Shown in pieces: positions 1 to 10,653 of a DNA stretch of 64,000 bases. How positions within the stretch are numbered: the stretch's first letter is position 1; every line of letters starts with the position of its first letter. The notes beneath the pieces were generated by a model. It saw only the letters and a program-made list of their open reading frames with translations, made no database searches and was not told the origin of the DNA. Origin of the DNA: Fennellomyces sp. T-0311 (Eukaryota; Mucoromycota; Mucoromycetes; Mucorales; Lichtheimiaceae). The stretch is from NCBI GenBank assembly GCA_025266875.1, contig JALLLT010000018.1, positions 62,001 through 126,000 of the forward strand, given 5' to 3'. Position numbers and translations under genes: made by a program.

Positions 1-113
1 CGATGAAGCCGGCGTGTTTCTGCACCCACAAGCAGATTGCGAACAAGGACAAGCGCGGTGTAAGTTTCAAGCATCTGGAATTCTGCTTTCTTCTTACGCA
101 TACTTTTAGATAC
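1..113 (+). CDS. Possible 3' end of a gene that starts before the window
   Basis: An open frame runs from the first bases to a stop at 111-113, giving a short tail that contains DEAGVFLHPQADCEQGQ. A GTAAGT-like donor at about 60 could instead end an exon there. I do not recognise the protein, and there is too little of it to call a family. It is listed only because codon choice and lack of stops make it look coding. Confidence 0.2.
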
Positions 114-548
114 AGAAATTTGGTCCATAAAGCAATGCAGGAACGAGCTTGCTCACGGGCGAGTTCTTGTAAGTGGGGATACAGTTGTATCAAGCTCAAT
201 CTGATGCCGCTTATTGTAGTTTGTAGACAGAGACAAGAACGCGGCGTGCAATATAAGACGCATTGGGATTCAATACATGCTTACGGATGGAGCCCCCAAT
301 CACCGCCCAAATGCTCTTGTACGGCCACCCCATGAAAATGAAAGGAATTAATAAAGAATTCCACAGCTTTAGTTATTGCGTCTGGCGCATGTCTGGGGAC
401 TGGCCACCCCCAGACATGTTAGCTAGGCCCAATGCGCGTCGATCTCTCCGAAATGATTTTCAGCTTGTGTACCAAATTATTTTCGCGCGCTCCTCAATTA
501 CTCGGTGTCGCACCTTCCTTTTCGTGAGTTAAAGAATCTCTGTCCATT
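114..548. other. Intergenic region upstream of MIOS
   Basis: Apart from the hairpin at 388-418, no convincing gene is seen. Open frames here are short and lack family resemblance. It probably holds the 3' end of the preceding gene and the promoter of the MIOS gene. Confidence 0.4.
388..418. repeat. Perfect 11-bp inverted repeat (hairpin) upstream of MIOS
   Basis: CATGTCTGGGG at 388-398 is the exact reverse complement of CCCCAGACATG at 408-418, with a 9-base spacer. It sits about 130 bp before the MIOS start codon. It could be a regulator-binding palindrome, an RNA hairpin ending the upstream transcript, or chance. Confidence 0.5.
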
Positions 549-3500
549 ATGGCGTCTTCGCCATCGATTATATGGTCTCCCCATCCCGATTCCAACAAAT
601 TCCTTGTGGGCGGAACGGAGCTCAAGCTTTACGAATGGATTCCAGCGGTAAATTGCGATTCGAACAAAGACAACCAATTTATGCATTGCTGTTTATTCCC
701 TGTAGACTTCCGACACGCCAGGCAGTGCCCACTTTTTGCTATCTAACATACCCAAAATTGTGGTCATGGTACAGAGGGCAGAAGCAAACAGTTGCATTAT
801 CTCTAACAGTTGATTTAGTGCGCTGATTGGTCTCCAGACCCATATCAGCGTGATTTGATCGCGATTGGACTTATTACGGGCAAAACACTGCTTGTTCGTA
901 TGCAAAGTGATATCATGGACTCACCCTATCCATCATCCACCGACGGGATCAACTCGCCCACGCCATTGTACCGAAACCCGAGCCGCAGCAGCACGAAACA
1001 ACCACCAACACTTGGTGTTAAAATGTCAAGACCTTGCAACGTCGTATCGTTTTCCCAAACCCATCCACATTTGTTGGCGTGCGGTTTGGATAAGGTTCGA
1101 AATGATCCTTGTCTCCTTGTTTGGGATGTGTCTCAAGCAATTGACGGTGATACACCGACCGGAACAACTCCAAGCACACCCCATTTGACAGGTTTGCGAT
1201 TGATCTATAGATTTTTTCTGATACGAAATGGGAGGAGTGATTGTTTACTTATTGGATGTGTATGGTTTAGGTACTTTCGATTTGGATGAATGGAATGGGG
1301 TGTTTACGTTCTTACAACGGGGTAGATCGCAAGTTCAACAGTTTGGGAATGGATAGTTCGGTACCTTATCCATCATCCGCGTAAGTTCTTGGCTGTTTCT
1401 AGTGGATAGTGTTGTTTAAGAGGTTACATAGGTATCGCGAGCAACGCCCCATCTTACAATATGGCTCGTCCGAAGCAATCACTTCTTGTACTTGGTCAGC
1501 GCATGCGGGGTCCCCACTGTTGATTGCCGGCATGGGATACAAGTATCTGAGAGTATATGACATTCGAGGTGCACTGGTTTTTAGTCGAAAAGAAAAAATC
1601 TAATATGGAATTCTCTCCTATAGCTGATGCGAATGCGGCCCCGCTCCAGTTCTCAACAAAAGCAGTATATGGCACATCGATCGATCCGTTCAACCCGTAT
1701 CGGATGGCGTCATATAACGAAGAAGGCGTGATCAAACTATGGGATCTTCGAAAAACCAATGATTCAATATCCTTTTTCTATATCAGTTGATTGATGTTTC
1801 TGCGTTGACATAACATGTCCTTAACCAGATAGTTTACGTTCTAACGTTGAATTCAGAAAGTAGCACAAAGCATGCACTTTCGAAAATTGCATTTTCACCA
1901 ACAAGACCCGGACTATTGGCTTCAGTATCCAAAGATACACCGATCGTCAATCTATGGGATATCCAGGAAACGAGTATACTACAAAACGCAGTTCCTCCAA
2001 CGTCCTACGGCAGTGAAACTTCCAGCGGACTCAGGGCCATCACTGGGTTCGCATCCTCAGAGCCAACTGATAATACGCCACATATCCCAGGATCATCAAG
2101 TGTTCCAGTATTGTGGAGAAGTCGTGAATGTGAGCCGTCTCATTATTACATTCGTGCGTCCGCTGATACAAGCTCGTTTAGCTGCACCAAGTTCCAAACC
2201 GATCACCACGTTTGGATTTATACCTCGTATGGCGGATGACGGATCGGTACCAAGTCTCCTGACTATGCATAGAGATGGACAATTCGAATCGATTGATTTG
2301 GAAGAAGCTTCCAAGATGACTTGGCAACCGACTGGCGGCATCATGGCAACGAATGGGACCGAGTTGTTGAGTTGTGGTGGTTACCCTGCCGTTCGAAGGT
2401 TTCCGGAATTATCCCGACTTCATATATCGGATGTTCGGTAAATATTTTTGTTAAGTTACAGTATATGTTATACTAACTGTTTGTAATAGTTCGCAAACTG
2501 ACACATACGAGATGGAGGAATGTGTTCCTGCAGAGATTAGAGGAAATGTCATTGATAGCCTTGGGAATGATATCTCCGTTGTTATGCGAAAACGTGTCAA
2601 GATGGGATACTCTATGGAGGTAAAAATGTTAGAAAGTGTAAGTTGATTGCGGCTGTACTGATAAGAGTAATAGTATCAGAAGAATCTAAGCATAACACGG
2701 GATGATCACAAGCTGCATGAATTATGGGCCTGGTTGCAAAGTAGTCGTCTTTTTTATTTCTTAACTTTCATCGCTGATATAGCGTTTTAAATAGAGGCGG
2801 ATGAACTAACCAAGTCGGGAAGAGCCGACTATACAAACCAAGGCGTGTACTTTATTTGGAAAGGCTTAGGTAAATGACCAGTTGTTCGTAGAAGACATGA
2901 AAGTTGATAGTGAATGGTTAGCAAAAGGCAGTACATCTCCCCAAAGCCGGAAATCATCTATGAGTACCAAAGGAGTGATGCGAGAGACGCCTCCAGATTA
3001 CGGATCACCAAAGAAGACATTGGAAAGGCTATCAGCCAAAGAGATACCTGAAGATGATGACGATATGCTTGGTATGGTATCTACAACAAAACGTATACAG
3101 CGAGACCTTGCGTTGAAGATGTGTGGATTCGATTATACCAAGAGTGAGCTGGAACAGGAGCTTATTCGGTAACCCTAACTGTATAGAAGCTAGAGACCAT
3201 GCGATTAACTCAGTGTGACAGACTCGAGTCCATTGGTGAATACGATCAAGCCGCAGGATGGGCATTTTTCTGTGGGCTGACGGATCGCGCAATCCAAGCA
3301 CTTGGAAGCGTCCGTGGGACCGGTGAAGATGGTAGGCTATTTCTTAAAAGGCTAGGATCCGGTACTGATAAATCTGTTTAGATCAACAAAGAAAACTGAT
3401 GTCAGCTGTGCTGGCAGGCTTTCAACCCGGATCAGCGGATGTAAACCCTACTTGGCGCCAACTATGCGAATCACTCAGCCAAGATATGATTGATCGGCCA

Positions 3501-4568
3501 TACTTGCGTGCGATCTTTGCATTCATATCATCCAATGACTGGTATCGAGTACTCAACGAGCCTCGACTGTCGTTGAAGGAACGCGTGGCTGTGGCATTGC
3601 GCGTACTGGAAGATGAACAGGTGATTACCGTCTTTATTTTGGTTTGGACAAGTGCTAACTATCTACAATGCTAGCTGACGGTGTACCTTGAGAAGTCCAC
3701 GGAACGTGTGATCGAAGAAGGAGACGTTGAGGGTGTTTTGTTGACTGGACTTTCACAACGAGCAGTCGATCTATTTGAACAAACAGTGAATCGTTACGGT
3801 GATGTGCAAACTGCTAGTCTTGTCATGAGCTACGTGGCTCCACAAAAGATCAAAGACAAGCGTGTAGAGGATTGGGTTGAGAGGTAAATGCACATGAGGC
3901 CAAGCATGTGTGTTTTACTAAAAACAAAGGATTTAGTTACCGTGGACTGCTGGACCGATGGCAGCTGTGGCACCAGCGGGCAAAGTTCGATATTGAACGT
4001 GGAAAGCGCATGAACAACGCAAGTGAGATTGCCACACCTCAAGTTTATGTGCGATGCACGTATTGTTCGCAGACACTTGGCCACAGTCTGCAAGCGCAAA
4101 ATGTGCGTAACCGCGACGGCAAACGCATGAATGTCCAAACGAATATTTCGGCAGGTCGAGCTTCTGGAAAGCAAAAGGTAACGGACATGTCCTCGTACAC
4201 GGTGAAATGAAAAGCTAAGAACTTGTTGCTATAGCCTACGGTATGTCAAAGTTGTCGCAAGCCAGTCCCTCGGTGTGCTCTGTGCTTATTGCATTTGGGT
4301 ACACCTATCGATCCGTTGCGACGCAATATCGCCATCAACGATTCAAGAAAAGGTAATTCTAGGTACACAACAGGAAACACAGCAAGGTGTTTGTAACGCT
4401 GTTTATCGTGTAGCGGATCCCGCCGGTTTTGATCTGTGGTTTACATGGTGTCAGACATGCAGACATGGAGGCCACGCGGTTCATATCTTTGAATGGTTCA
4501 AAAACCATACCACTTGTCCTGTTAGCAACTGTTCATGTAATTGTTATAGTCTAAGCACAGGCAAATAA
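549..4568 (+). CDS. MIOS: GATOR2 complex subunit MIOS / SEA4-like WD40 protein
   Basis: Homologue of the MIOS (metazoa) / Sea4 (yeast) scaffold of GATOR2/SEACAT, which relieves GATOR1 inhibition of TORC1 at the vacuole. The start ([20 protein letters not shown]) opens an N-terminal WD40 propeller; matching blocks follow ([20 protein letters not shown], then a [14 protein letters not shown] blade). A helical solenoid in the middle includes [17 protein letters not shown] and [12 protein letters not shown]. The C-terminal zinc-binding module carries [30 protein letters not shown] and [16 protein letters not shown] followed by [10 protein letters not shown]. This order of blocks is that of MIOS. 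The coding sequence is cut by many introns of about 45-65 nt, for example 4354 to about 4413. The stop TAA at 4566-4568 lies only 55 bp before the next start codon, so the two genes are nearly fused. Exact exon borders in the propeller were not all fixed. Confidence 0.9.
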
Positions 4569-4623
4569 GAAATTGAAGGGGCCGGAGTTGCTGGGCAGAA
4601 CGCGTTTCTTCTCTCTTAAAAAC

Positions 4624-5996
4624 ATGTTTAAACACAAAAATCGACCTAACGATCCGAACAAACCATTCTCATTGACGAGCAAAAGCAAGCCGCTCGATGC
4701 CACGGAAAGCCTAGAAACAATATTGAGTGCAGGAAAGAAACAAACGACACGAAATGGTTTGCGATCGACACCACAACAGGATGTTAGACGATCTGAACGC
4801 AAACGTAAACACGAAGCGGATGACGATTTCCAATCTCAACCTGGAGGACGATCAAGAGGAAAGAGCAAAGTTAAAGACGAACCGGTACAAATACCCAAGC
4901 TGATGCTTCGTGGGTCTTCTCGAAAAACAAACGGACCAGCGGACAAGAAGCAGCGGGAAGAAGATAAACGGTTGAAGCAAAAGGAGATTGAAGACTTGTC
5001 GTTTTCAAGTAATCTTGATGTTGAAGAACTGGAGGAAATCGATGAAGGTAAAGAGGCACATAGATCAATATGAGAAGGCGTTAATAAGGCAAGCAACAAA
5101 TAGATATAACTGAATGTCCGTTCTGCCACACAAAGCTCGGGAAACACAAGTCATTACCTGAAAACATCCGGTTAGCGCTCAAAATTATCCGGAAAAAAGA
5201 CAAGCAGTACGAAACGGAAGAGGCTGAACGGATAAAGCAACGCGCAAGTGCCAAACACCAAAAGTTCCTGGAGAGTCGATTGCATATCAAGCGAAAGGCA
5301 TCCAATATGGAGCAATACTCGTTCTGTCGTCTCCACCGCGTCGAATTAGTGATCAAACCGAAAGGAAAAGACGATGGATATCCGTTAAATATCGACTTTG
5401 ACAAGATCAAAGGGCGCGTTCATCAGTTGAAGCGTGAACTCAGGGCAGTAATCGATCGAAAAGTCGAGAGCGAGTTCCGCGATATAGCCCTGAAATCCTA
5501 CGAGGAAGATGGTGCTAACAAGGCACGCAGTGCAATGGCGGTCATGTCGCGATTTGACAAGACTTTGGTTAGTTCCATACTCCTTGGGAAAGGGCTGTTG
5601 CGTTTTTCTGACCAAGAGTAAAAATAGCCGGGGTATTACGGATCCAAAGGTGCAGCGACAATCCTGGAAACTCTCAATGTGATTTTCCTGCACAGTGGAG
5701 AATTGACAGCTAAACACACGGCACCCCAATTGCCGCTGGAATATATTCAGCAAGTTCTTGTACCCGAAGCTGGACTTCGGTTGATACGTCAAGATATTGC
5801 CAAGTGGCCCGAAAACAGGAACTTGAGCGAGGCGCAACTTATCAGTGAAGCGTCAAAGGTTATGAATGATAGCAGGGAGTTCGGATGCTTGGTTTATCCA
5901 GCCAGTAATGAAGACTTGGGAGAGTTTACCGAAGAGAACTTTATTGACTTAACTTCGAGTGATGATGAAGATGACGATAGTGACGACCTCGAATAA
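4624..5996 (+). CDS. RTC4-like domain protein (restriction of telomere capping protein 4)
   Basis: Three exons (4624-5047, 5104-5567, 5628-5996) give 418 residues. The basic, low-complexity N-terminal half (KTNGPADKKQREEDKRLKQK) is followed by a CPFCHTKLG zinc-knuckle-like pair and by the block conserved in fungal RTC4-domain proteins: FCRLHRVELVIKPKG, a helical stretch, then PGYYGSKGAATILETL and VPEAGLRLI. The end is very acidic (SSDDEDDDSDDLE). In yeast RTC4 affects telomere-cap phenotypes and is nuclear; its molecular activity is unknown. I chose ATG 4624 (MFKHKNRPND) because the frame upstream has no ATG. It lies 55 bp after the MIOS stop and 59 bp before the COQ4 start, so its promoter must overlap neighbouring genes. 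Confidence 0.85.
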
Positions 5997-6055
5997 TAAA
6001 GTTTAACTTGTTGTCATGGAGTTTTATTTTTGACACAACTCTCTCCGACGCAAAA

Positions 6056-7062
6056 ATGTCCTTACGATTGTCAACACGTCCATTAGCTTTACGTTCAATC
6101 CTTACTGCACGATGTTATACCACACAACCAGATAATAGTGAGCCTTATTTGCTGTCTTTTTATTCACAAATGGAGCTGATGATCGGTTGCAAGGTGCACC
6201 AAAAAAGTTGTACGATACGCACATTCCAATTCCATTGCGGCAGCGTGCTCTTTTAGCTGCCGGTTCAGCTTTTACGGCTCTTTTGGACCCTCTACGTGGA
6301 GGTAAAATGTAACGTATGTAACATTGACCGATAATTAAACAATTCGATATAGATATGGTCGCTGCGCTAGGTGAAACGACAGGCACATTTGCACTGAAAC
6401 GAATGCGCGATCAAATGCTTCAAACCGAAAGCGGACGGCAAATATTACGCGAACGACCTATCATCAATACCACTACCGTCGATTTCCCTATGCTACGCGA
6501 AACATGTAAACCAGGCACCTTTGGACACCTTTATGTATCTTGGCTCGATACGGAAGGTGTTACCCCAGACACGCGTGAACCGGTATATATCGACGCCCAT
6601 GGCACGAGAAACAAAGTTAACGTAGCAAGGGGTTTTAGGTCCACTTTATTGATGATGAGGAACTGGCGTATGTGATGCAACGGTATCGACAATGCCACGA
6701 TTTCTATCACGCATTGACGGGGTTGGGAGTGTCGGTCGAAGAAGAGCTGGCATTGAAGTGGTTCGAGTGGGCACAGACGGGGTTACCAATGACGGCGATG
6801 GCATCCATTTTTGGGCCCATTATGCGAACTCAAGCTACTCGCAAGCGCATGTTCGATATCTATGTGCCTTGGGCTGTGTATACTGGAAAGTAAGTTGCGT
6901 GAAATACGGTGGCGGTGTCCTTGCTTAAATCAGGTTTGTGCTAGATCGTCGGTTCCGCTTATTTCGGTCTACTTTGAAAAGCACTTTCACAGACAACTGG
7001 ATGAACTACGCAGCGAGCTTGGCATCACGCTCCCGCCACATGTCCCAGATTCATTGAAATAG
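6056..7062 (+). CDS. COQ4: Ubiquinone biosynthesis protein COQ4, mitochondrial
   Basis: Five exons (6056-6137, 6194-6301, 6353-6582, 6639-6889, 6945-7062) give 262 residues, the normal length for COQ4. The N-terminus (MSLRLSTRPLALRSILTARC) is Arg/Leu/Ser-rich like a mitochondrial presequence. The core holds LLAAGSAFTALLDPLRGDM and VAALGETTG, then the zinc motif HDFYHALTGLGVSVEEE, fitting HDxxHx(11)E. COQ4 belongs to the coenzyme Q synthesis complex on the matrix side of the inner membrane and has been linked to head-group C1 decarboxylation/hydroxylation. It begins 59 bp after RTC4 and ends 75 bp before the stop of the minus-strand gene at 7138, so the two transcripts must converge closely. 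Confidence 0.95.
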
Positions 7063-7137
7063 ATATGTATATTTCTGAAGGGCAAACTACAAGAACATAA
7101 GTATATATAAATACGGGATATTGGGCGGGATAAAGAG

Positions 7138-7990
7138 TTAGTTGAGCGTTTCGGGGGACCAGGCGCGTTCTTTGCCTTTCCTTGATGGCGATAGTGATCG
7201 GACAAATCGACGGCTTCCGATCGTGCTGTTACTGCTATTACTTCCGGTACTTGTTGTCGCAACCACTTCCAACGGTGGTCGTCTTCGTTCGGCCTCGAGA
7301 ATGACTTGAGTTGGCCAATCCTCTAGTACCATCTGTCCCAAAGGATTACGTTCATTTGCGACACAATCGTCGTCAACGTAGGCGCGTCTGGTGTTCTTTC
7401 GTCGGTACTCTTCGTGGAACACCGATTGATTCTCCTTATCGTGGCCTTGCTCCATTGTGGGCGGCAACGGATCGGTGTCACTGACATCATAATCTTCATC
7501 GTCGTGGTATATTTGGGAGATCCAGGCAGACGTATCATCACGAAATTCGTCGATATCATCTTCGAACAACTTTCCGATCAAAGGTGGTGGTGTCGATAAT
7601 AATAGGTCATCATCCAGATCTGTCGACTCACTTGATTCTTGCGAAAAGATATCAGGCAACGGCTACCACACTATCAGTTTATAACTGCGGTCCTGCCCAC
7701 AAAAAAAAAGGTCTTACGTTGTCAAACGAAATCTTGTTGTCATGATCCAAAATCATGTCCAAGTTTGGGTGTCTTTCAGCATCGTCATTGGGACATCCAA
7801 TAATTTCCCGTAGCTTTTGAGCACTTAAACTGCTTGGCCAAGTGGTTTGCACTGCTCTGGTTCGGTTACGGAAACCACTTCCGGAATGAATCCCAAGATT
7901 GGCAAAACCACCTTCTAATCGTGAAAATGTCGATACCGGTGGGCAATAGTTTTCGTAATCGTTGGATGAATCGGGGTCTAGCGAGTCCAT
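7138..7990 (-). CDS. Hypothetical acidic protein with KEN box
   Basis: Two exons on the minus strand (7990-7728 and 7662-7138) joined by a 65-nt GT-AG intron give about 262 residues. I recognise no domain. It is acidic and probably disordered, with ESSESTDLDDDLLL and a C-terminal Ser/Arg-rich tail (RFVRSLSPSRKGKERAWSP). The N-terminal SALSAQKLREIIG-like stretch (SSLSAQKLREIIG) is the most ordered-looking part. A KEN motif within HDKENQSVFHEEY resembles the degron read by the anaphase-promoting complex, and SLSPSR and AWSPE look like proline-directed phosphorylation sites. A cell-cycle protein is therefore possible, but this is inference from short motifs only. Start ATG at 7990 is the first in frame. 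Confidence 0.7.
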
Positions 7991-8998
7991 TGGATAGAAG
8001 GAAACAAAAAGACAAGCTATGTAGTCTGGTTTTAGGCTGCTGTGAACGAAATCACCTTGGTTTCTATTGGCTCCGAGATACAGTCAGCCGCAGGATTTAG
8101 GGTGCCAAACTCAATTATTCCCCGCGCAAAAATTGTTGCCAACGCGCAGAAAAGCTTTTCATCCTCGCTCACCTGAATAGCCCGGAGAAGGCAGCTTTGC
8201 AAGTCTATAGATTAGCTGAGAAAAACCTTAAAACACTCATACTATTAGTTTAAACGCTACAAATTTTGTTAGATCTTATCCTATAGGTAAATGATCTATT
8301 CCTTGCCGTATCAATACTTCACATTATTCTCTAGCATTAACCGATTACTGCGAAAAAAATATTTTCTACCATTTCAGCTTTCGAATAAATCACTTGCCCC
8401 TGAAAGCGCGTCATTTGCTCTATAAACCCTTTCGTTTTTTTTTTCGCGGAGAGCCACCTTTTCATGAGTAAAGAGCCACACACCTTTTGCTGAACAACTT
8501 CTTGAGCAAAAGCATCCACTCTTGCTAAGAGAATCAACTCATCGACTTTTTAATCCGCAGAGGGTTGTGTTCTTTCTCTTCTTACTCTTCTTTCGCGTTG
8601 TTACAATTAAAGCCGTGAGGTAAAATGACTAACGAATTAAGCCACTTAGATAAATATTGAAATGGATTGAATGGATAATAGAGGGTGAGTTAACAAGGGC
8701 TAAGTGAATCAGTGGGCTTCTTCTGGCTTGTATCGCTGGAATGGTTCTTCAGCTCTGTGTAAGATATATATTTAGTATGCTAACTGTTTTATTCACCGAT
8801 GGCGGATGGGTTTATTTATACTATATGCCTGATGGTGAGAGTAGGGTAGAATGCGTAGAACCGACCATTATACCAGGATAGTAGTTAACTAGGATGGTAG
8901 CATACTAGGATTGATGCCGCTTTCTATGTTACTGTGTGACAGGGTAATCTTGGCTCTGAGGATCAGACACAGAATACACAAGTGATGGGTTTACCTTG
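7991..8998. other. Intergenic region, no gene seen
   Basis: AT-rich with homopolymer runs. A 66-codon open frame on the minus strand (8337-8537) has no ATG start and no recognisable family. The first few hundred bases should hold the promoter of the minus-strand gene ending at 7138. Confidence 0.4.
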
Positions 8999-9404
8999 CG
9001 CACACAAGGTCGCCCAGTCACTTTAGTAAAATGTCCTGAGTATAGAAATCACCAACAAATCCATGATGCCGTCAATAGACTCAAGAATAAGATATACTTT
9101 AACCGAGAACAACTTTACGCCAATCTTACGCTAGTGGCCGAATAGGATGGCTATACTGTAAAAATTATTGACTCCAGCAATTTGAACACTCAAAACATGG
9201 TAACTACGAATTTTATTTGTGGCCATGGTGGTAAAGCTCGAGGCCACCGTAATTAAAGCCAAACAGTTACCCCAAATAATAAGGACTCATATAAGAACAA
9301 GAATACGGTACTTATATAAAATAAAAGTACCTATAATGCCATGACTTGTATGTGCCTTTTTGTATTAAATATTTTACCAAAGTGACTGGGCGACCTGGTG
9401 TGCG
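8999..9404. mobile_element. Non-autonomous element with 34-bp terminal inverted repeats (MITE-like)
   Basis: Bases 8999-9032 and the reverse complement of 9371-9404 match at 32 of 34 positions; both contain CGCACAC, a variable base, then AGGTCGCCCAGTCACTTT. The 406-bp unit has no coding frame between the repeats. A TG dinucleotide lies just outside both ends and could be a short target duplication, but that is weak. It resembles a miniature inverted-repeat element, perhaps of the IS630/Tc1/mariner type. A DDE transposase relic lies about 430 bp downstream, but nothing proves that it moved this element. Confidence 0.7.
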
Positions 9405-9648
9405 TGAAGTCGAAATCTGGGAAAGCCCAAAATATTGGGTGCAAAAAGTGCTCATTAATAGGGCTTCCTCGTGATGTCATTTTTGTACGTTAAGACTGCG
9501 ATTTTCGTGTTCCAGACACGCCTAGCTTTCGTTTGACCTACATTTCGTTGCATACAATGGCATCACTCAAGCGCGCATTACAAAAAATGAATGGACTTCA
9601 TTTATTATCGCTCATCGATACATAAGTGAGCACAGAAGGCCCTGAAAC

Positions 9649-9760
9649 ATGAATATCGACGACTCCCTGCGCGCAGTGTTGCAGGACCTCTTTGGCAATG
9701 GTGACACGACGGCGGGAAGAATCATGACCCTTTCTAATGACATGAATTTGCCAGATGAAA
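9649..9760 (+). CDS. Possible small exon upstream of the transposase relic
   Basis: An open stretch from ATG 9649 encodes MNIDDSLRAVLQDLFGNGDT and about 17 further residues, and ends at a good donor (GTAAGT). The matching acceptor before 9833 would put the following transposase frame out by one base. It may be the decayed N-terminal part of the transposase or an unrelated exon. Confidence 0.2.
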
Positions 9761-9833
9761 GTAAGTAGCTAGGTCGCCTGGGGAAAGTACTCTCGGATGA
9801 GTATGTCAATGAAATTCAAAATTTCATTGTAGA

Positions 9834-10415
9834 ATGAACCAAGACTGGTCAGCCAGCCACAGTAACGCGTATCCACATGCACCTCGAAGATCAAAGGATT
9901 TAGAGCTTGCTGAGCTTCATTATGGGACGGAAAAAAAACAAAACATTCTTCATGACAGCGAAACCATCGTCAAGTACAGGAAAACCTATCTGGAAAGACG
10001 CTTGAGCAATTTGAATCCTGATGAACCGCCTATCCAACCGGAAGCATTTCTTGATGAGTCGTACTATCACTTAGACCATCACGCCAGACGGGCGTATTAT
10101 GTCCCAGACATTGTCGTCAACCAAACTGGGCATAAGCCTATGTTGGTAATATTTGGTGCCTTTACAGTTTATAAGGAGAACAACGGTCCCAGGGCTGAGC
10201 TAGTTGAAGAAAATACAACTATCTGGCCAGTTAAAGGCAAAGCCCAATGTCCAAGAAGAAGAGAATGTCGGTATGAAGCGCGCATCGACTGTACCTCCTC
10301 TTTCTTGCAGTGCATTCGACTGACCTCTTTGTGGAAAAAGACAGTCATTCAATGCAAATATTATTATGGCGAGCATCAGCCAAACGCTGTCCATTCTGTG
10401 GCAGTTGTTGAATAA
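9834..10415 (+). pseudogene. Truncated DDE transposase (IS630/Tc1-mariner-like superfamily endonuclease)
   Basis: A 193-codon frame from ATG 9834. The middle resembles the DDE superfamily endonuclease of fungal IS630/Tc1-like elements: AFLDESYYHLDHHARRAYYV holds the Asp-Glu-Ser block around the second catalytic Asp, followed by HKPMLVIFGAFTVYKENN and TTIWPVKGKAQCPRRR. The N-terminal DNA-binding helix-turn-helix region, the first catalytic Asp and the C-terminal Asp/Glu block are not visible, so this is an inactive fragment or part of an element with further exons. It sits directly upstream of the five-copy gene array. Confidence 0.7.
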
Positions 10416-10653
10416 GATGATGGTTCTCTTGAAACTATAAACTAATGCAAGGTTGGTACCCAACCTCCGAAAAAATCTTAAAAAAAATTAACTAACCGAT
10501 TTTGTTTTACTAGCGACCAAGCATGCATAGCAGAGCAGATGCTTTTAAAAACCAAATGATAGGATCATCTAGTCGCCTGGCTATCAAATATTTTTTGTTC
10601 CATGTAAAATGGCTGTGATCCCATGGAGATGTAAGCGATCAAACTTTGTATAC

